NCBI RefSeq assembly: GCF_030161415.1
Contig: NZ_BSSU01000006.1
Span: 124,001-188,000 of the forward strand
Length of the DNA: 64,000 nucleotides
Source: Thalassotalea eurytherma
Lineage (GTDB): Bacteria > Pseudomonadota > Gammaproteobacteria > Enterobacterales > Alteromonadaceae
Reading direction: 5' to 3'
Shown: positions 16,836 through 25,317 of the stretch, piece after piece
Layout of the letters: each line of letters begins with the position of its first letter
Numbering within the stretch: the first letter of the stretch is position 1
Made by a program: the position numbers and the translations under genes
Notes under the pieces: model-generated
Told to the model about the DNA's origin: nothing
Databases searched by the model: none
What the model saw: the letters and a program-made list of their open reading frames with translations, nothing else

Positions 16836-19439
16836 TTATGAATTTGATTCCAAGAAGTCGTTGGCAAACTTTTGTAAAACACCACCAGCTGCATGAACTG
16901 AAACTTCTTCAGCGGTATCTAAACGACATTTCACTTCAAACTCAACTTGCTCACCAGATGTACGTGTCATAACGACAGTCATCGCGGTGCCAGGTGCTGT
17001 TTCACCTTTCACATCGAATGTTTCAGTACCGTCAATATTGTACGTATTACGGGTGTCACCATTACAGAACTCAAGCGGTAATACCCCCATACCAATTAAG
17101 TTCGTACGGTGAATTCGCTCAAAGCCTTCAGCAACAATAACTTCAACACCGGCTAAGCGAACACCTTTGGCTGCCCAATCTCGACTTGAGCCTTGACCAT
17201 AATCAGCGCCTGCAATAATACACAGTGGTTGTTTACGATCCATATAGGTTTCAATGGCTTCCCACATGCGTGACTCAACGCCCTCTGGCTCTATACGAGC
17301 AAGTGAACCTTGTTTTATTGCGCCACTCTCATCACGACACATTTCGTTAAACAACTTAGGGTTGGCGAATGTTGCACGCTGTGCCGTTAGATGATCACCA
17401 CGGTGCGTTGCATAGGAGTTGAAATCTTCTTCTGGCAAGCCCATCTTATCTAGGTAAGCACCTGCGGCACTGTTTAGCTGTATCGCATTACTTGGTGATA
17501 AGTGGTCAGTCGTTATATTGTCGCCAAGTACCGCTAAAGGGCGCATCCCTTTCATTGTTCTTTCACCCGCTAAGGCACCTTCCCAATAAGGAGGTCTGCG
17601 AATATAAGTACTGGTTTCATCCCATGCATATAATGGACTTTCTGCAGGTTCAAAAGCACCTAAATCGAACATTGGCGTGTATACTTTCTTAAATTGTTCA
17701 GGTTTTACACAAGATGCAACAATGGCATCTATTTGCTCATCTGATGGCCAAATATCTTTTAAGGTGATCGGGTTATTATTTTCATCATAACCTAATGCAT
17801 CTTTTTCTATATCAAACCGCATCGTACCTGCAATAGCATAAGCCACAACTAATGGTGGTGACGCCAAAAACGCTTGTTTCGCATAAGGGTGAATGCGACC
17901 ATCAAAGTTACGGTTACCCGATAATACCGCTGTGGCGTAAAGATCTCGGTCGATAACTTCTTGCTGTATTTTAGGATCTAACGCACCCGACATACCGTTG
18001 CACGTAGTACAAGCATAGCCGACAATACCGAAACCCAGTTTTTCCAGTTCTGGCAATAAACCGGCTTCTTCTAAATAAAGTTTTGCTACTTTAGAGCCAG
18101 GAGCAAATGATGACTTAACCCAAGGCTTTCTAATTAAGCCCAGTTCGTTAGCACGTTTAGCAACTAAGCCTGCCGCGACAACATTTCGAGGGTTAGAGGT
18201 ATTTGTACATGAAGTGATCGCCGCAATAATTACTGCGCCATCAGGCATTTCGCCTTGCTCTTCCTGTGCTTTAGCTTTATCTAAATCTTTCGCTATTTCT
18301 TTCGATGCTAAATCAGCAGTCGCTAAACGACGATGCGGGTTAGATGGCCCTGCCATATTACGACCAACCGTAGATAAATCGAACGTTAATACTCGCTCAT
18401 AATCAGCATCTTTTAAATCGTCAGCCCACAAGCCTGTGTGTTTAGCGTAAGTTTCAACTAGCTGAACTTGCTCTGGTTCACGACCCGTAATTTTTAAGTA
18501 ATCAATGGTTTGTTCATCAATATAGAACATACCCGCTGATGCACCGTATTCAGGCGTCATGTTTGAAATCGTTGCTCTGTCACCAATTGATAGTGAGCTA
18601 GCGCCTTCACCAAAGAATTCTAAATACGCACTAACAACTTTTTCGTTACGCAAAAATTCTGTGATCGCTAGTACAATATCAGTTGCGGTAATGCCAGGTT
18701 GACGTTTACCTACAAGTTCTACACCGACAATATTAGGTAAGCGCATCATAGATGGGCGACCAAGCATAACAGTTTCTGCTTCTAAGCCACCAACACCAAT
18801 CGCTATAACACCTAGTGCATCAACATGCGGCGTATGAGAATCGGTACCAACACAAGTGTCAGGAAACGCAACACCATCTCGATTTTGAATAACAGGCGAC
18901 ATCTTTTCAAGATTGATTTGGTGCATAATGCCGTTGCCGGCAGGAATTACATCTACATTTTTAAAAGCTGTTTTTGTCCATTCAATAAAATGAAAACGAT
19001 GCTCATTTCGGCGATCTTCAATCGCTCGGTTTTTTTCAAAAGCTTGACTATCAAAACCAGGAGCTTCTACTGCTAGCGAGTGATCAACGATCAACTGTGT
19101 TGGCACTACAGGATTTACTTTAGCAGGGTCACCACCTTGGTCGGCAATCGCATCTCGTAAGCCCGCTAAATCAACTAATGCGGTTTGACCTAAAATGTCG
19201 TGACAAACTACACGTGCAGGGTACCAAGGAAAGTCTAAGTCTTGTTTGCTATTCAGAATTTGTTCTAAGGACGCTGTTAAATCCGCAGGATCACATTTAC
19301 GTACTAATTGTTCTGCTAAAACGCGAGAGGTATAAGGTAATTTGGCGTAGGCGCCTGGTTTTATTGCTTCACAAGCTTCTCGTGTATCAAAGAAATCAAC
19401 ATTTGCGCCTGGTAGCGGCTTGCGGTAATCATAGTTCAT
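16836..19439 (-). CDS. acnD: Fe/S-dependent 2-methylisocitrate dehydratase AcnD
   Basis: An 867-residue aconitase-superfamily enzyme that dehydrates 2-methylcitrate to 2-methylaconitate. The [4Fe-4S] cysteines are visible as SCTNTSNP and CTTCNG in the middle of the protein; the substrate-site segment GADYGQGSSRDWAAKG lies near 720. The start MNYDYRKPLPGANVDFFDTR is typical of AcnD, not of AcnA/AcnB. It replaces PrpD of enteric bacteria and needs PrpF. Third enzyme gene of the operon, 228 bp after prpC, that gap being filled by hairpin repeats. Confidence 0.96.
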   Translation of the reverse strand: MNYDYRKPLPGANVDFFDTREACEAIKPGAYAKLPYTSRVLAEQLVRKCDPADLTASLEQILNSKQDLDFPWYPARVVCHDILGQTALVDLAGLRDAIADQGGDPAKVNPVVPTQLIVDHSLAVEAPGFDSQAFEKNRAIEDRRNEHRFHFIEWTKTAFKNVDVIPAGNGIMHQINLEKMSPVIQNRDGVAFPDTCVGTDSHTPHVDALGVIAIGVGGLEAETVMLGRPSMMRLPNIVGVELVGKRQPGITATDIVLAITEFLRNEKVVSAYLEFFGEGASSLSIGDRATISNMTPEYGASAGMFYIDEQTIDYLKITGREPEQVQLVETYAKHTGLWADDLKDADYERVLTFDLSTVGRNMAGPSNPHRRLATADLASKEIAKDLDKAKAQEEQGEMPDGAVIIAAITSCTNTSNPRNVVAAGLVAKRANELGLIRKPWVKSSFAPGSKVAKLYLEEAGLLPELEKLGFGIVGYACTTCNGMSGALDPKIQQEVIDRDLYATAVLSGNRNFDGRIHPYAKQAFLASPPLVVAYAIAGTMRFDIEKDALGYDENNNPITLKDIWPSDEQIDAIVASCVKPEQFKKVYTPMFDLGAFEPAESPLYAWDETSTYIRRPPYWEGALAGERTMKGMRPLAVLGDNITTDHLSPSNAIQLNSAAGAYLDKMGLPEEDFNSYATHRGDHLTAQRATFANPKLFNEMCRDESGAIKQGSLARIEPEGVESRMWEAIETYMDRKQPLCIIAGADYGQGSSRDWAAKGVRLAGVEVIVAEGFERIHRTNLIGMGVLPLEFCNGDTRNTYNIDGTETFDVKGETAPGTAMTVVMTRTSGEQVEFEVKCRLDTAEEVSVHAAGGVLQKFANDFLESNS

Positions 19440-19468
19440 AATTGACCTATCGATATTTAATTAAATTA

Positions 19469-19657
19469 GATCCCGACCTGCGTCGGGATGACAATGACTT
19501 TTTTAAAGATCCTGACCTAGGCCAGGATGACAACTAACCGTCGAGATACTGACCTGCGTCAGTATGACAACTTTCTGTCTTGGTCCCGTCCTGTGTCGGC
19601 AAGGCGGCTATTTATCAGGATGACGTTTTGTCGTCATTCCGGTGTAGGCCGGAATCT
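19469..19657. repeat. Cluster of REP-like hairpin elements between prpC and acnD
   Basis: Four related units at 19469-19494, 19508-19534, 19544-19571 and (inverted) 19633-19657, with a broken one near 19582-19625. Each reads roughly GAT-CCGACC-TGCGTCGGGA-TGACAA. The stems differ in sequence but stay paired: TCCCGAC/GTCGGGA, TCCTG/CAGGA, TACTGAC/GTCAGTA, ATTCCGG/CCGGAAT. Such paired changes indicate that the hairpin is kept. Confidence 0.8.
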
Positions 19658-19667
19658 TTAAGTCTAA

Positions 19668-20798
19668 TTAGCCACGCTCTGAAATTGCAACGAATTCCAT
19701 TGTCTCTGGACCTGTATAGTCTGCAGAAGGACGAATAATACGGTTATTTGCACGTTGCTCCATCGCATGTGCTGTCCAACCAGAAACGCGCGAACAGACA
19801 AAAATTGGAGTAAACAACTTGGTTGGAATACCCATAAAGTTATAAGCAGATGCATGGAAGAAATCAGCATTACAGAACAGCTTCTTCTCACGCCACATTA
19901 CTGCTTCACAACGCTCAGACACTGCATATAGATGAGTGTCACCTACTTGCTCAGATAACTTTTTAGACCATTCTTTGATAATTGCATTTCGTGGATCAGA
20001 TTCACGATAAACAGCATGACCAAAGCCCATGATTTTTTCTTTACGCGCTAACATACCAAGCATTGCTTCTTCAGCTTCATCAGCTGAACTCCACTGCTGG
20101 ATCATATCCATCGCGGCTTCATTTGCACCACCATGTAAAGGACCACGTAATGTACCAATCGCACCAGTAACTACAGAATGGATATCAGACAGCGTTGATG
20201 CACAAACACGACCTGCAAATGTTGACGCATTGAATTCATGCTCAGCATATAAAATTAACGAGGCATGCATGACTTCAACGTGCAATGGTTCCGGTTTTTT
20301 ATCATGCAACGTCCATAAAAATTGTTCCGCAATTGAGTCTGCATCGGTTTCAGTTTCAACACGAGTGCCATTGTGGCTAAAGTTATACCAGTAGTTCACA
20401 ATACCCGGGAATGTCGCTAGCATACGATCGATATGGTCTAGTTGATCTGAAAAGTCTGTTGCTTCAGTTTCTAAATTACCTAACATTGAACAACCCGTGC
20501 GCATAACGTCCATTGGATGTGCGTCTGATGGAATTTGTTCTAATACTGTTTTTAAAGCTTCTGGTAATTTACGCATGCCTTTTAAACGCGTTTTGTACGC
20601 GTCTAATTCAGTTTGCGTTGGTAACGTACCGTATAATAAAAGGTAGGCTACTTCTTCAAATTGAGCATTTGCTGCTAAATCTTTAATATCGTAACCACGA
20701 TACGTTAAGCCTGAACCTGTTTTACCCACCGTACATAAAGCAGTTTCACCTGCACTTTGACCACGAAGGCCAGCTCCACCTAATTTTTTATCGACCAT
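19668..20798 (-). CDS. prpC: 2-methylcitrate synthase PrpC
   Basis: A 376-residue citrate-synthase-fold enzyme joining propionyl-CoA and oxaloacetate. Catalytic segments seen: RGPLHGGANEAAM (first His), GFGHAVYRESDPR (second His) and NADFFHASAYNFMG (Asp). Length and the opening KLGGAGLRGQSAGETALCTVGK fit PrpC rather than the longer GltA. Start supported by AGGAAAGAG just upstream. The operon order prpR-prpB-prpC-acnD-prpF makes the function secure. Confidence 0.96.
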   Translation of the reverse strand: MVDKKLGGAGLRGQSAGETALCTVGKTGSGLTYRGYDIKDLAANAQFEEVAYLLLYGTLPTQTELDAYKTRLKGMRKLPEALKTVLEQIPSDAHPMDVMRTGCSMLGNLETEATDFSDQLDHIDRMLATFPGIVNYWYNFSHNGTRVETETDADSIAEQFLWTLHDKKPEPLHVEVMHASLILYAEHEFNASTFAGRVCASTLSDIHSVVTGAIGTLRGPLHGGANEAAMDMIQQWSSADEAEEAMLGMLARKEKIMGFGHAVYRESDPRNAIIKEWSKKLSEQVGDTHLYAVSERCEAVMWREKKLFCNADFFHASAYNFMGIPTKLFTPIFVCSRVSGWTAHAMEQRANNRIIRPSADYTGPETMEFVAISERG

Positions 20799-20896
20799 CT
20801 CTCTTTCCTCAAATTTTAATATTTTTGAATTATTTATGTTTCGTTGTTTAAGTAACTAAATTCATTTTTTATTACTGATAAAATGCTAAGCAATGA

Positions 20897-20922
20897 GATC
20901 CTGAAACAAGTTCAGGATGACG
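20897..20922. repeat. REP-like hairpin upstream of prpC
   Basis: GATCCTGAA, four or five loop bases, TTCAGGATGACG. Same family as the units at 19469-19657. Confidence 0.7.
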
Positions 20923-20976
20923 CTTCTACAACTTAAGCAAGCCTATTAGCGCAAGCTCGTGCGACAGCTATTTTTT

Positions 20977-21019
20977 CGTTAACTGAAGTTGCACAAACGA
21001 CAATCTTCATGCGTTAACG
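20977..21019. repeat. Dyad next to the 19-bp tandem repeat
   Basis: CGTTAAC-TGAAG (20977-20988) is mirrored by CTTCA (21005-21009) and GTTAACG (21013-21019) with a small bulge. Confidence 0.5.
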
Positions 21020-21025
21020 TCAACA

Positions 21026-21140
21026 GTCACTCTTTAACTACAATCGTCACTCTTAACTACAATCGTCACTCTTAACTACAATCGTCACTCTTAACTACAG
21101 TCGTCACTCTTAACTACAGTCGTCACTCTTAACTGCAATC
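21026..21140. repeat. Six-copy 19-bp tandem repeat between prpB and prpC
   Basis: Unit GTCACTCTTAACTACAATC, six head-to-tail copies; the first is 20 bp (one extra T) and copies 4-6 carry A/G changes. It ends exactly where an inverted REP-like unit (21141) begins. No spacers, so it is not a CRISPR array. The 19-bp period does not keep a short coding frame. Confidence 0.92.
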
Positions 21141-21165
21141 GTCATTCTGGCGTAGGCCAGAATCT
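21141..21165. repeat. Inverted REP-like hairpin downstream of prpB
   Basis: GTCATTCTGG-CGTAGG-CCAGAATCTC; the opposite orientation of the unit at 20897, and nearly identical to the one at 19633. Confidence 0.75.
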
Positions 21166-21173
21166 CTCCTCAA

Positions 21174-22064
21174 TTACTTGTTCTTACCTTCAGCGAAAAG
21201 CGAATCAAGCTTTTGCTCGTAGTCGTGATAACCAAGGTAATCGTATAATTCCATTCGAGTTTGCATATTATTGATTTCAGCTTTCTGATCGCCGTCAGCT
21301 AGTAAGGTTTTGTAAACCGACTCTGCCGCTTTATTCATTGCTCTAAACGCTGATAATGGATATAGCACCATTGCACAGCCCCACTCTCCTAGCTGTTCTT
21401 TGTTCCAAAGTTCAGTTTGACCAAACTCAGTAATATTTGCCAAAATCGGGACATCGAGTGCTTCTGAGAACGCACGGTAATGCTCTTCAGTTTTAACGGC
21501 TTCTGCAAAAATACCATCAGCACCAGCTTCTACATAAGCTTTAGCACGCGCTAATGCTTTTTCTAGGCCTTCTTGGGCGAATGCGTCGGTACGCGCCATG
21601 ATAAAAAAGTCTTTATCAGTGCGAGCATCAACAGCAGCTTTAATACGATCAACCATTTCATCGGTAGAAACGATTTCTTTATTTGGGCGATGTCCACAAC
21701 GCTTTTGCGCAACCTGATCTTCAATATGCACAGCAGCTGCACCTGCTTTTTCCATGTCACGTACGGTTTTTGCAATGTTAAATGCACCACCCCAGCCGGT
21801 ATCAATATCAACAAGTAACGGTAAGCTAGATGCCGAAGTAATACGTTGAACGTCGGCGATAACGTCATTTAACGACGTCATACCTAAATCTGGTAAACCA
21901 TAAGATGCGTTTGCAACACCACCACCTGACAAATAAATGGCTTGATGACCAAGTTGTTCAGCCATCATCGCGCAATAGGCGTTAATGGTACCGACCACTT
22001 GCAATGGTTTGTTATTTTGAAGGGCTAGTCTGAACTTAGCACCAGGAGAAAGTTGAGCTGACAT
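21174..22064 (-). CDS. prpB: Methylisocitrate lyase PrpB
   Basis: A 296-residue member of the isocitrate-lyase/PEP-mutase family that cleaves 2-methylisocitrate to pyruvate and succinate. The catalytic loop [10 protein letters not shown] (about 122-131) contains the active cysteine; the metal-site segment [14 protein letters not shown] (about 81-94) and the early [18 protein letters not shown] (about 44-61) are typical. Start has AAGGATTACTT before ATG. First enzyme gene after the regulator, 43 bp away. Confidence 0.96.
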   Translation of the reverse strand: MSAQLSPGAKFRLALQNNKPLQVVGTINAYCAMMAEQLGHQAIYLSGGGVANASYGLPDLGMTSLNDVIADVQRITSASSLPLLVDIDTGWGGAFNIAKTVRDMEKAGAAAVHIEDQVAQKRCGHRPNKEIVSTDEMVDRIKAAVDARTDKDFFIMARTDAFAQEGLEKALARAKAYVEAGADGIFAEAVKTEEHYRAFSEALDVPILANITEFGQTELWNKEQLGEWGCAMVLYPLSAFRAMNKAAESVYKTLLADGDQKAEINNMQTRMELYDYLGYHDYEQKLDSLFAEGKNK

Positions 22065-22107
22065 AAGTAATCCTTATTTTGTTCATCAACGTGATGTAAT
22101 GTATTTG

Positions 22108-22797
22108 CTACGCTTGTTCTTTTTGTTGTTTTAGCGCAATTTTGTTTTCGATATTTTTTCTAGAAGCAGCGATATGTCTACGCATAAGCATCTCTGCTAA
22201 TTCACCGTCTCTATCTGCGATTGCTTCAATAATTCTAGAGTGCTCGTCAAAGGCACGTGTAGCACGAGGGCTGTTCATACCAAACTGACAGCGATACATT
22301 CTGACCAAGTGGTATAGCTGGCCACAGAGAATATTAATGAGTTCGTTATTATGAGAGCCAAGTATGACCTTATAATGAAAGTCTAAATCACCCTCTTCTT
22401 GATAGTAGGCAACACCATCTTGTAGATCTTTGGCTTGAGCGTGTTGCTCTAAAATTGCCTTCATTTGTTGAATTTCATCGTCAGTCATGTTTTGAGCTGC
22501 TTGACGACAAGCCATCCCTTCAAGTGCTTCACGGACAATGTAAATTTCCAATAAACCTTGGATGGTGCACTCTACGACACGAGAACCGACGTTAGCTTTA
22601 CGCTCTATAAGATGGCATTTTTCTAGACGATTGAGGGCTTCACGAAGTGTAGAACGACTAACTTGATATTTTTTTGAAAGCTCTGGCTCACTGATTTTGC
22701 TACCAGCAGGTATGTCACCTTCAACAATTGCACTTTGCATTTGTTCAAAAATTTTATCGGTAGTTGTGATGGCCTGTTGCTTAGTTGGATTATTCAT
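22108..22797 (-). CDS. GntR-family (FadR-type) regulator of the prp operon
   Basis: A 229-residue DNA-binding protein: winged helix-turn-helix at about 15-80 (SEPELSKKYQVSRSTLREAL) and an all-helical ligand domain (FCD) after that. It heads the operon, so it most likely represses it and responds to a methylcitrate-pathway compound, like the GntR-type propionate regulators of other marine gammaproteobacteria; enteric PrpR is a different family. I prefer ATG at 22797 over the TTG at 22824: the -10 box ends at 22836, which would leave almost no leader for the TTG, and an operator-like site lies between the two. Confidence 0.85.
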   Translation of the reverse strand: MNNPTKQQAITTTDKIFEQMQSAIVEGDIPAGSKISEPELSKKYQVSRSTLREALNRLEKCHLIERKANVGSRVVECTIQGLLEIYIVREALEGMACRQAAQNMTDDEIQQMKAILEQHAQAKDLQDGVAYYQEEGDLDFHYKVILGSHNNELINILCGQLYHLVRMYRCQFGMNSPRATRAFDEHSRIIEAIADRDGELAEMLMRRHIAASRKNIENKIALKQQKEQA

Positions 22798-22806
22798 CAA
22801 AATAAA

Positions 22807-22891
22807 ATTGTCGACACTTTTCAATAAGTGGCTTAATAATAGCTAATTATTTGTCGTCGTCAAGCTAACAACCACAACAATTGTCGACAAT
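22807..22891 (-). promoter_or_regulatory. prp operator region: paired TTGTCGACAA sites
   Basis: ATTGTCGACAAT at 22880-22891 is a perfect 12-bp palindrome, and ATTGTCGACACT at 22807-22818 matches it at 10 of 12 positions. Centres are 73 bp apart, close to seven helical turns. A weaker TTGTCGTCGTCAA (22851-22863) overlaps the -35 box. Such dyads fit a GntR-type dimer. Confidence 0.7.
22836..22863 (-). promoter_or_regulatory. Promoter of prpR-prpBC-acnD-prpF
   Basis: -35 TTGACG (22863-22858), 16 bp spacer, -10 TATTAT (22841-22836). It lies between the two operator-like dyads. Confidence 0.65.
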
Positions 22892-22955
22892 GTATAAAAT
22901 TTAGACGAAAGTCTATGAATTGATATATAAATAGTGCGTTATTGTTTATTTATGA

Positions 22956-24185
22956 CTAACCAAAAAACCAATAACAAACCCCAATTGCAGCGACCATACC
23001 TGATACATCAGCAATTAAGCCACAGGTTAGCGCATGACGAGAGTATTTGATCCCGACAGAGCCGAAATATACGGCTAGTACATAGAATGTGGTTTCGGTG
23101 GAGCCTTGCATAATTGAAGCTAACCGCCCAGCAAATGAATCAGCGCCATGATTATTCATGGTTTCAATCATCATGGCACGTGCGCCAGAACCACTAAGCG
23201 GTTTAATAATCGCCGTAGGTAACGCATCAACAAATCGGGTATCAAAACCAATAAACGTGATAACGACACGAAAACTGTCGACAATTAGGCCCAAAGCGCC
23301 ACTTGAACGTATCATGCCAATCGCACATAACATGGCCAAAAGATAAGGAATAAGCTTAATAGAGATAGAGAAGCCTTCTTTGGCGCCTTCAATAAAGGTT
23401 TCATAGACATCTACTTTACGTTTAAGGCCTACAAGAATAAATGCAACGAGTGTAATGAAAATTAAACCGTTGCCTAATAATGATGATTGCTCAGCAAGCG
23501 CATCAGCCGACAACTGCATAAAATAAAGGATAAGCGCGGCGATGATCGCTATTGCTCCGGAAAGGTATAGAACAACTGTTCGCTGTAATAAATTAATTTT
23601 TTGCAACCAAGCAACACTAAATAAACCTGCTAAGGTTGAGCAAAATGTTGCAATCAAGATCGGTAAAAAGACATCGGTAGGATCAGCCGCCCCTTGTTGT
23701 GCACGATACATAAAAACCGCGATAGGAAACAAGGTGACCGACGAAGTGTTCAAAACCAAAAATAAGATTTGTGCGTTAGTCGCAGTATCTTTATTTGGAT
23801 TAAGGGTTTGTAAATCTTGCATGGCTTTAAGGCCAAGTGGCGTTGCTGCGTTATCTAGCCCTAAAAAATTAGCCGATAAATTCATGGTCATAGACCCTAT
23901 TGCAGGGTGACCCTTCGGTACTTCAGGCATCAGCTTTACAAATAAAGGTGAAATAAAGTGGGCCAGTTTGTTGATCAGCCCCGCTCTTTCAGCGATCTTC
24001 ATCATGCCAAGCCAAAAACTTAATATCCCGACTAAACCAATAGCGATATCAACCGTTAGTTTAGACATGTCAAAAATACTACTGATCACTTGTTCGAAAA
24101 CTAAATGATTACCCAATAGAAAATACTGAACAAACGCTGCAAGCAATGCGACTAGAAAGAAGCTCGACCAAATGATATTTAACAC
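22956..24185 (-). CDS. Nucleoside-recognition (Gate) domain membrane protein, SpmA-SpmB-like fusion
   Basis: A 409-residue membrane protein with about ten hydrophobic stretches. The first half resembles SpmA (GLVGILSFWLGMMKIAERAG, about 49-68; LDNAATPLGLKAM) and the second half SpmB (PLSGSGARAMM, QGSTETTFYVLAVYFGSVG). In Bacillus these are two separate spore-maturation genes; here they are one chain in a bacterium that cannot be expected to form spores. The fold is that of a Gate-domain transporter; substrate unknown. Not obviously linked to the prp operon, whose promoter lies just after its stop. Confidence 0.8.
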   Translation of the reverse strand: MLNIIWSSFFLVALLAAFVQYFLLGNHLVFEQVISSIFDMSKLTVDIAIGLVGILSFWLGMMKIAERAGLINKLAHFISPLFVKLMPEVPKGHPAIGSMTMNLSANFLGLDNAATPLGLKAMQDLQTLNPNKDTATNAQILFLVLNTSSVTLFPIAVFMYRAQQGAADPTDVFLPILIATFCSTLAGLFSVAWLQKINLLQRTVVLYLSGAIAIIAALILYFMQLSADALAEQSSLLGNGLIFITLVAFILVGLKRKVDVYETFIEGAKEGFSISIKLIPYLLAMLCAIGMIRSSGALGLIVDSFRVVITFIGFDTRFVDALPTAIIKPLSGSGARAMMIETMNNHGADSFAGRLASIMQGSTETTFYVLAVYFGSVGIKYSRHALTCGLIADVSGMVAAIGVCYWFFG

Positions 24186-24474
24186 AAGAAATTCACATTA
24201 TTTTTTTTACATCATGACACAGCAATTCACGATTGCCAAACCTGTGGCTAACAACTGCTAGCTAGCCCTTTAACAACCTGTGAATAAGCTGTTCTTAGTC
24301 CGTGCATAGCCTGAGCATAAAAACACCACAAACAAAAACATTGTCTTTAAAAACAATAAGATAAAATAACAGAAAATAAACTAGCTAATATCAATATTTA
24401 CACTACACTTAAGTTATCACTCGCTGTGATGTTTATTTTTTGTACAAGCTTTTATCCAAATTTAATTAGCGCAA

Positions 24475-24533
24475 GGCTCAACCATGAGCCATTCCCCTAA
24501 GCCCGAAACAGGAGTCGTTTCGGGCGATTTTTT
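24475..24533 (+). ncRNA. Candidate small RNA of about 58 nt
   Basis: Two hairpins in a row, the second a terminator. A possible promoter (TTGTAC 24440-24445, 17 bp, TAATTA 24463-24468) would start transcription at about 24475, but the boxes match the consensus poorly. No known sRNA family recognised. Confidence 0.3.
24501..24533 (+). terminator. Strong Rho-independent terminator without a plus-strand gene
   Basis: GCCCGAAAC (24501-24509) pairs perfectly with GTTTCGGGC (24517-24525), loop of 7, then GATTTTTT. On the minus strand no T tract follows, so it does not serve tatD. Confidence 0.75.
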
Positions 24534-24542
24534 GCCTAAATT

Positions 24543-25307
24543 TTAGAACAGTAATTGTTTAAAGTTTTGGGAAGTTGTTTGAGCAATATGTTCAACAGAT
24601 TGACCACGAATACTGGCTAGGTGTTTTGCCACTTCAATAACATATGCTGGTTGGTTTTGTTTACCACGATGTGGCACAGGTGCTAGATAAGGAGCGTCAG
24701 TTTCAATCAAGATACGATCATCGGGCACCTTTTTAGCGACTTCTCTTAACGCTGCTGCATTCTTAAAGGTAACAATGCCTGAAAATGAAATATAGAATCC
24801 CATATCAATTGCTTGTTTAGCCATTTCCCAAGTTTCTGTGAAACAATGAAGAATACCACCACAGTTCTGAGCATTTTCAGCACGCATGATATCTAATGTA
24901 TCTTGTTGAGCGTCACGTGTGTGAATAATTAATGGCTTGTTAATTTTATTTGCTACTTGAATGTGCTTTACAAAGGAGTCTTGCTGAACGGCTTGGGTTT
25001 CTGGTGCATAAAAATAGTCTAACCCTGTTTCACCAATTGCAACAACACGTTCGTTATCAGCTAAAGCGAAAAGGTTGTCTGCGTCTATCATTTGTTCTTG
25101 ATTTAACGGGTGCGCACCACATGATAACCAAACGTTCGGAAACTGTTTGGTTTTCTCTACCATTGATGGAAATTCTTCTAGTGTTACGCTTACACATAAC
25201 ATCTCAGAAACATTGGCTTGGTGTGCGTTTTCTACTACTTTTGACAGGTCTTGGTTAAACTCAGCTAAATCTAAACGATCTAAATGACAATGAGAGTCAA
25301 TAAACAC
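24543..25307 (-). CDS. ycfH: TatD-family metal-dependent DNase, YcfH type
   Basis: A 254-residue TIM-barrel hydrolase. Metal ligands are visible: SHCHLD (5-10), GETGLDYFY (about 92-100), HTRDA (about 129-133), LHCFT, and ETDAPYLAPVPHRGK (about 202-216). It follows E. coli YcfH closely and has the same place at the end of the holB operon. TatD proteins are 3'-5' exonucleases or related hydrolases acting in the cytoplasm. Start ATG immediately precedes FIDSHCH, as in the family. Confidence 0.93.
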   Translation of the reverse strand: MFIDSHCHLDRLDLAEFNQDLSKVVENAHQANVSEMLCVSVTLEEFPSMVEKTKQFPNVWLSCGAHPLNQEQMIDADNLFALADNERVVAIGETGLDYFYAPETQAVQQDSFVKHIQVANKINKPLIIHTRDAQQDTLDIMRAENAQNCGGILHCFTETWEMAKQAIDMGFYISFSGIVTFKNAAALREVAKKVPDDRILIETDAPYLAPVPHRGKQNQPAYVIEVAKHLASIRGQSVEHIAQTTSQNFKQLLF

Positions 25308-25317
25308 AATTTCTCCG

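Larger units (their letters stand above)
24186..24542. other. Intergenic region with an orphan plus-strand transcript signal
   Basis: 357 bp between two minus-strand genes. It holds a hairpin GGCTCA-ACCA-TGAGCC (24475-24490) and a strong plus-strand terminator (24501-24533), with no plus-strand gene before them. The remainder is AT-rich with no other structure I can support. Confidence 0.6.

Noticed and set aside
21026-21140. CRISPR-like array
   Set aside because: Repeats are directly adjacent with no spacers and there are no cas genes.
23275-23286. Another CTGTCGACAATT site resembling the prp operator
   Set aside because: It lies inside the coding sequence of the SpmA-SpmB-like gene, away from a promoter; probably chance.
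24484-24546. 20-codon frame starting ATGAGCCATTCC within the orphan terminator
   Set aside because: It encodes across the hairpin and into the tatD end; no ribosome site. The RNA structure is the better explanation.
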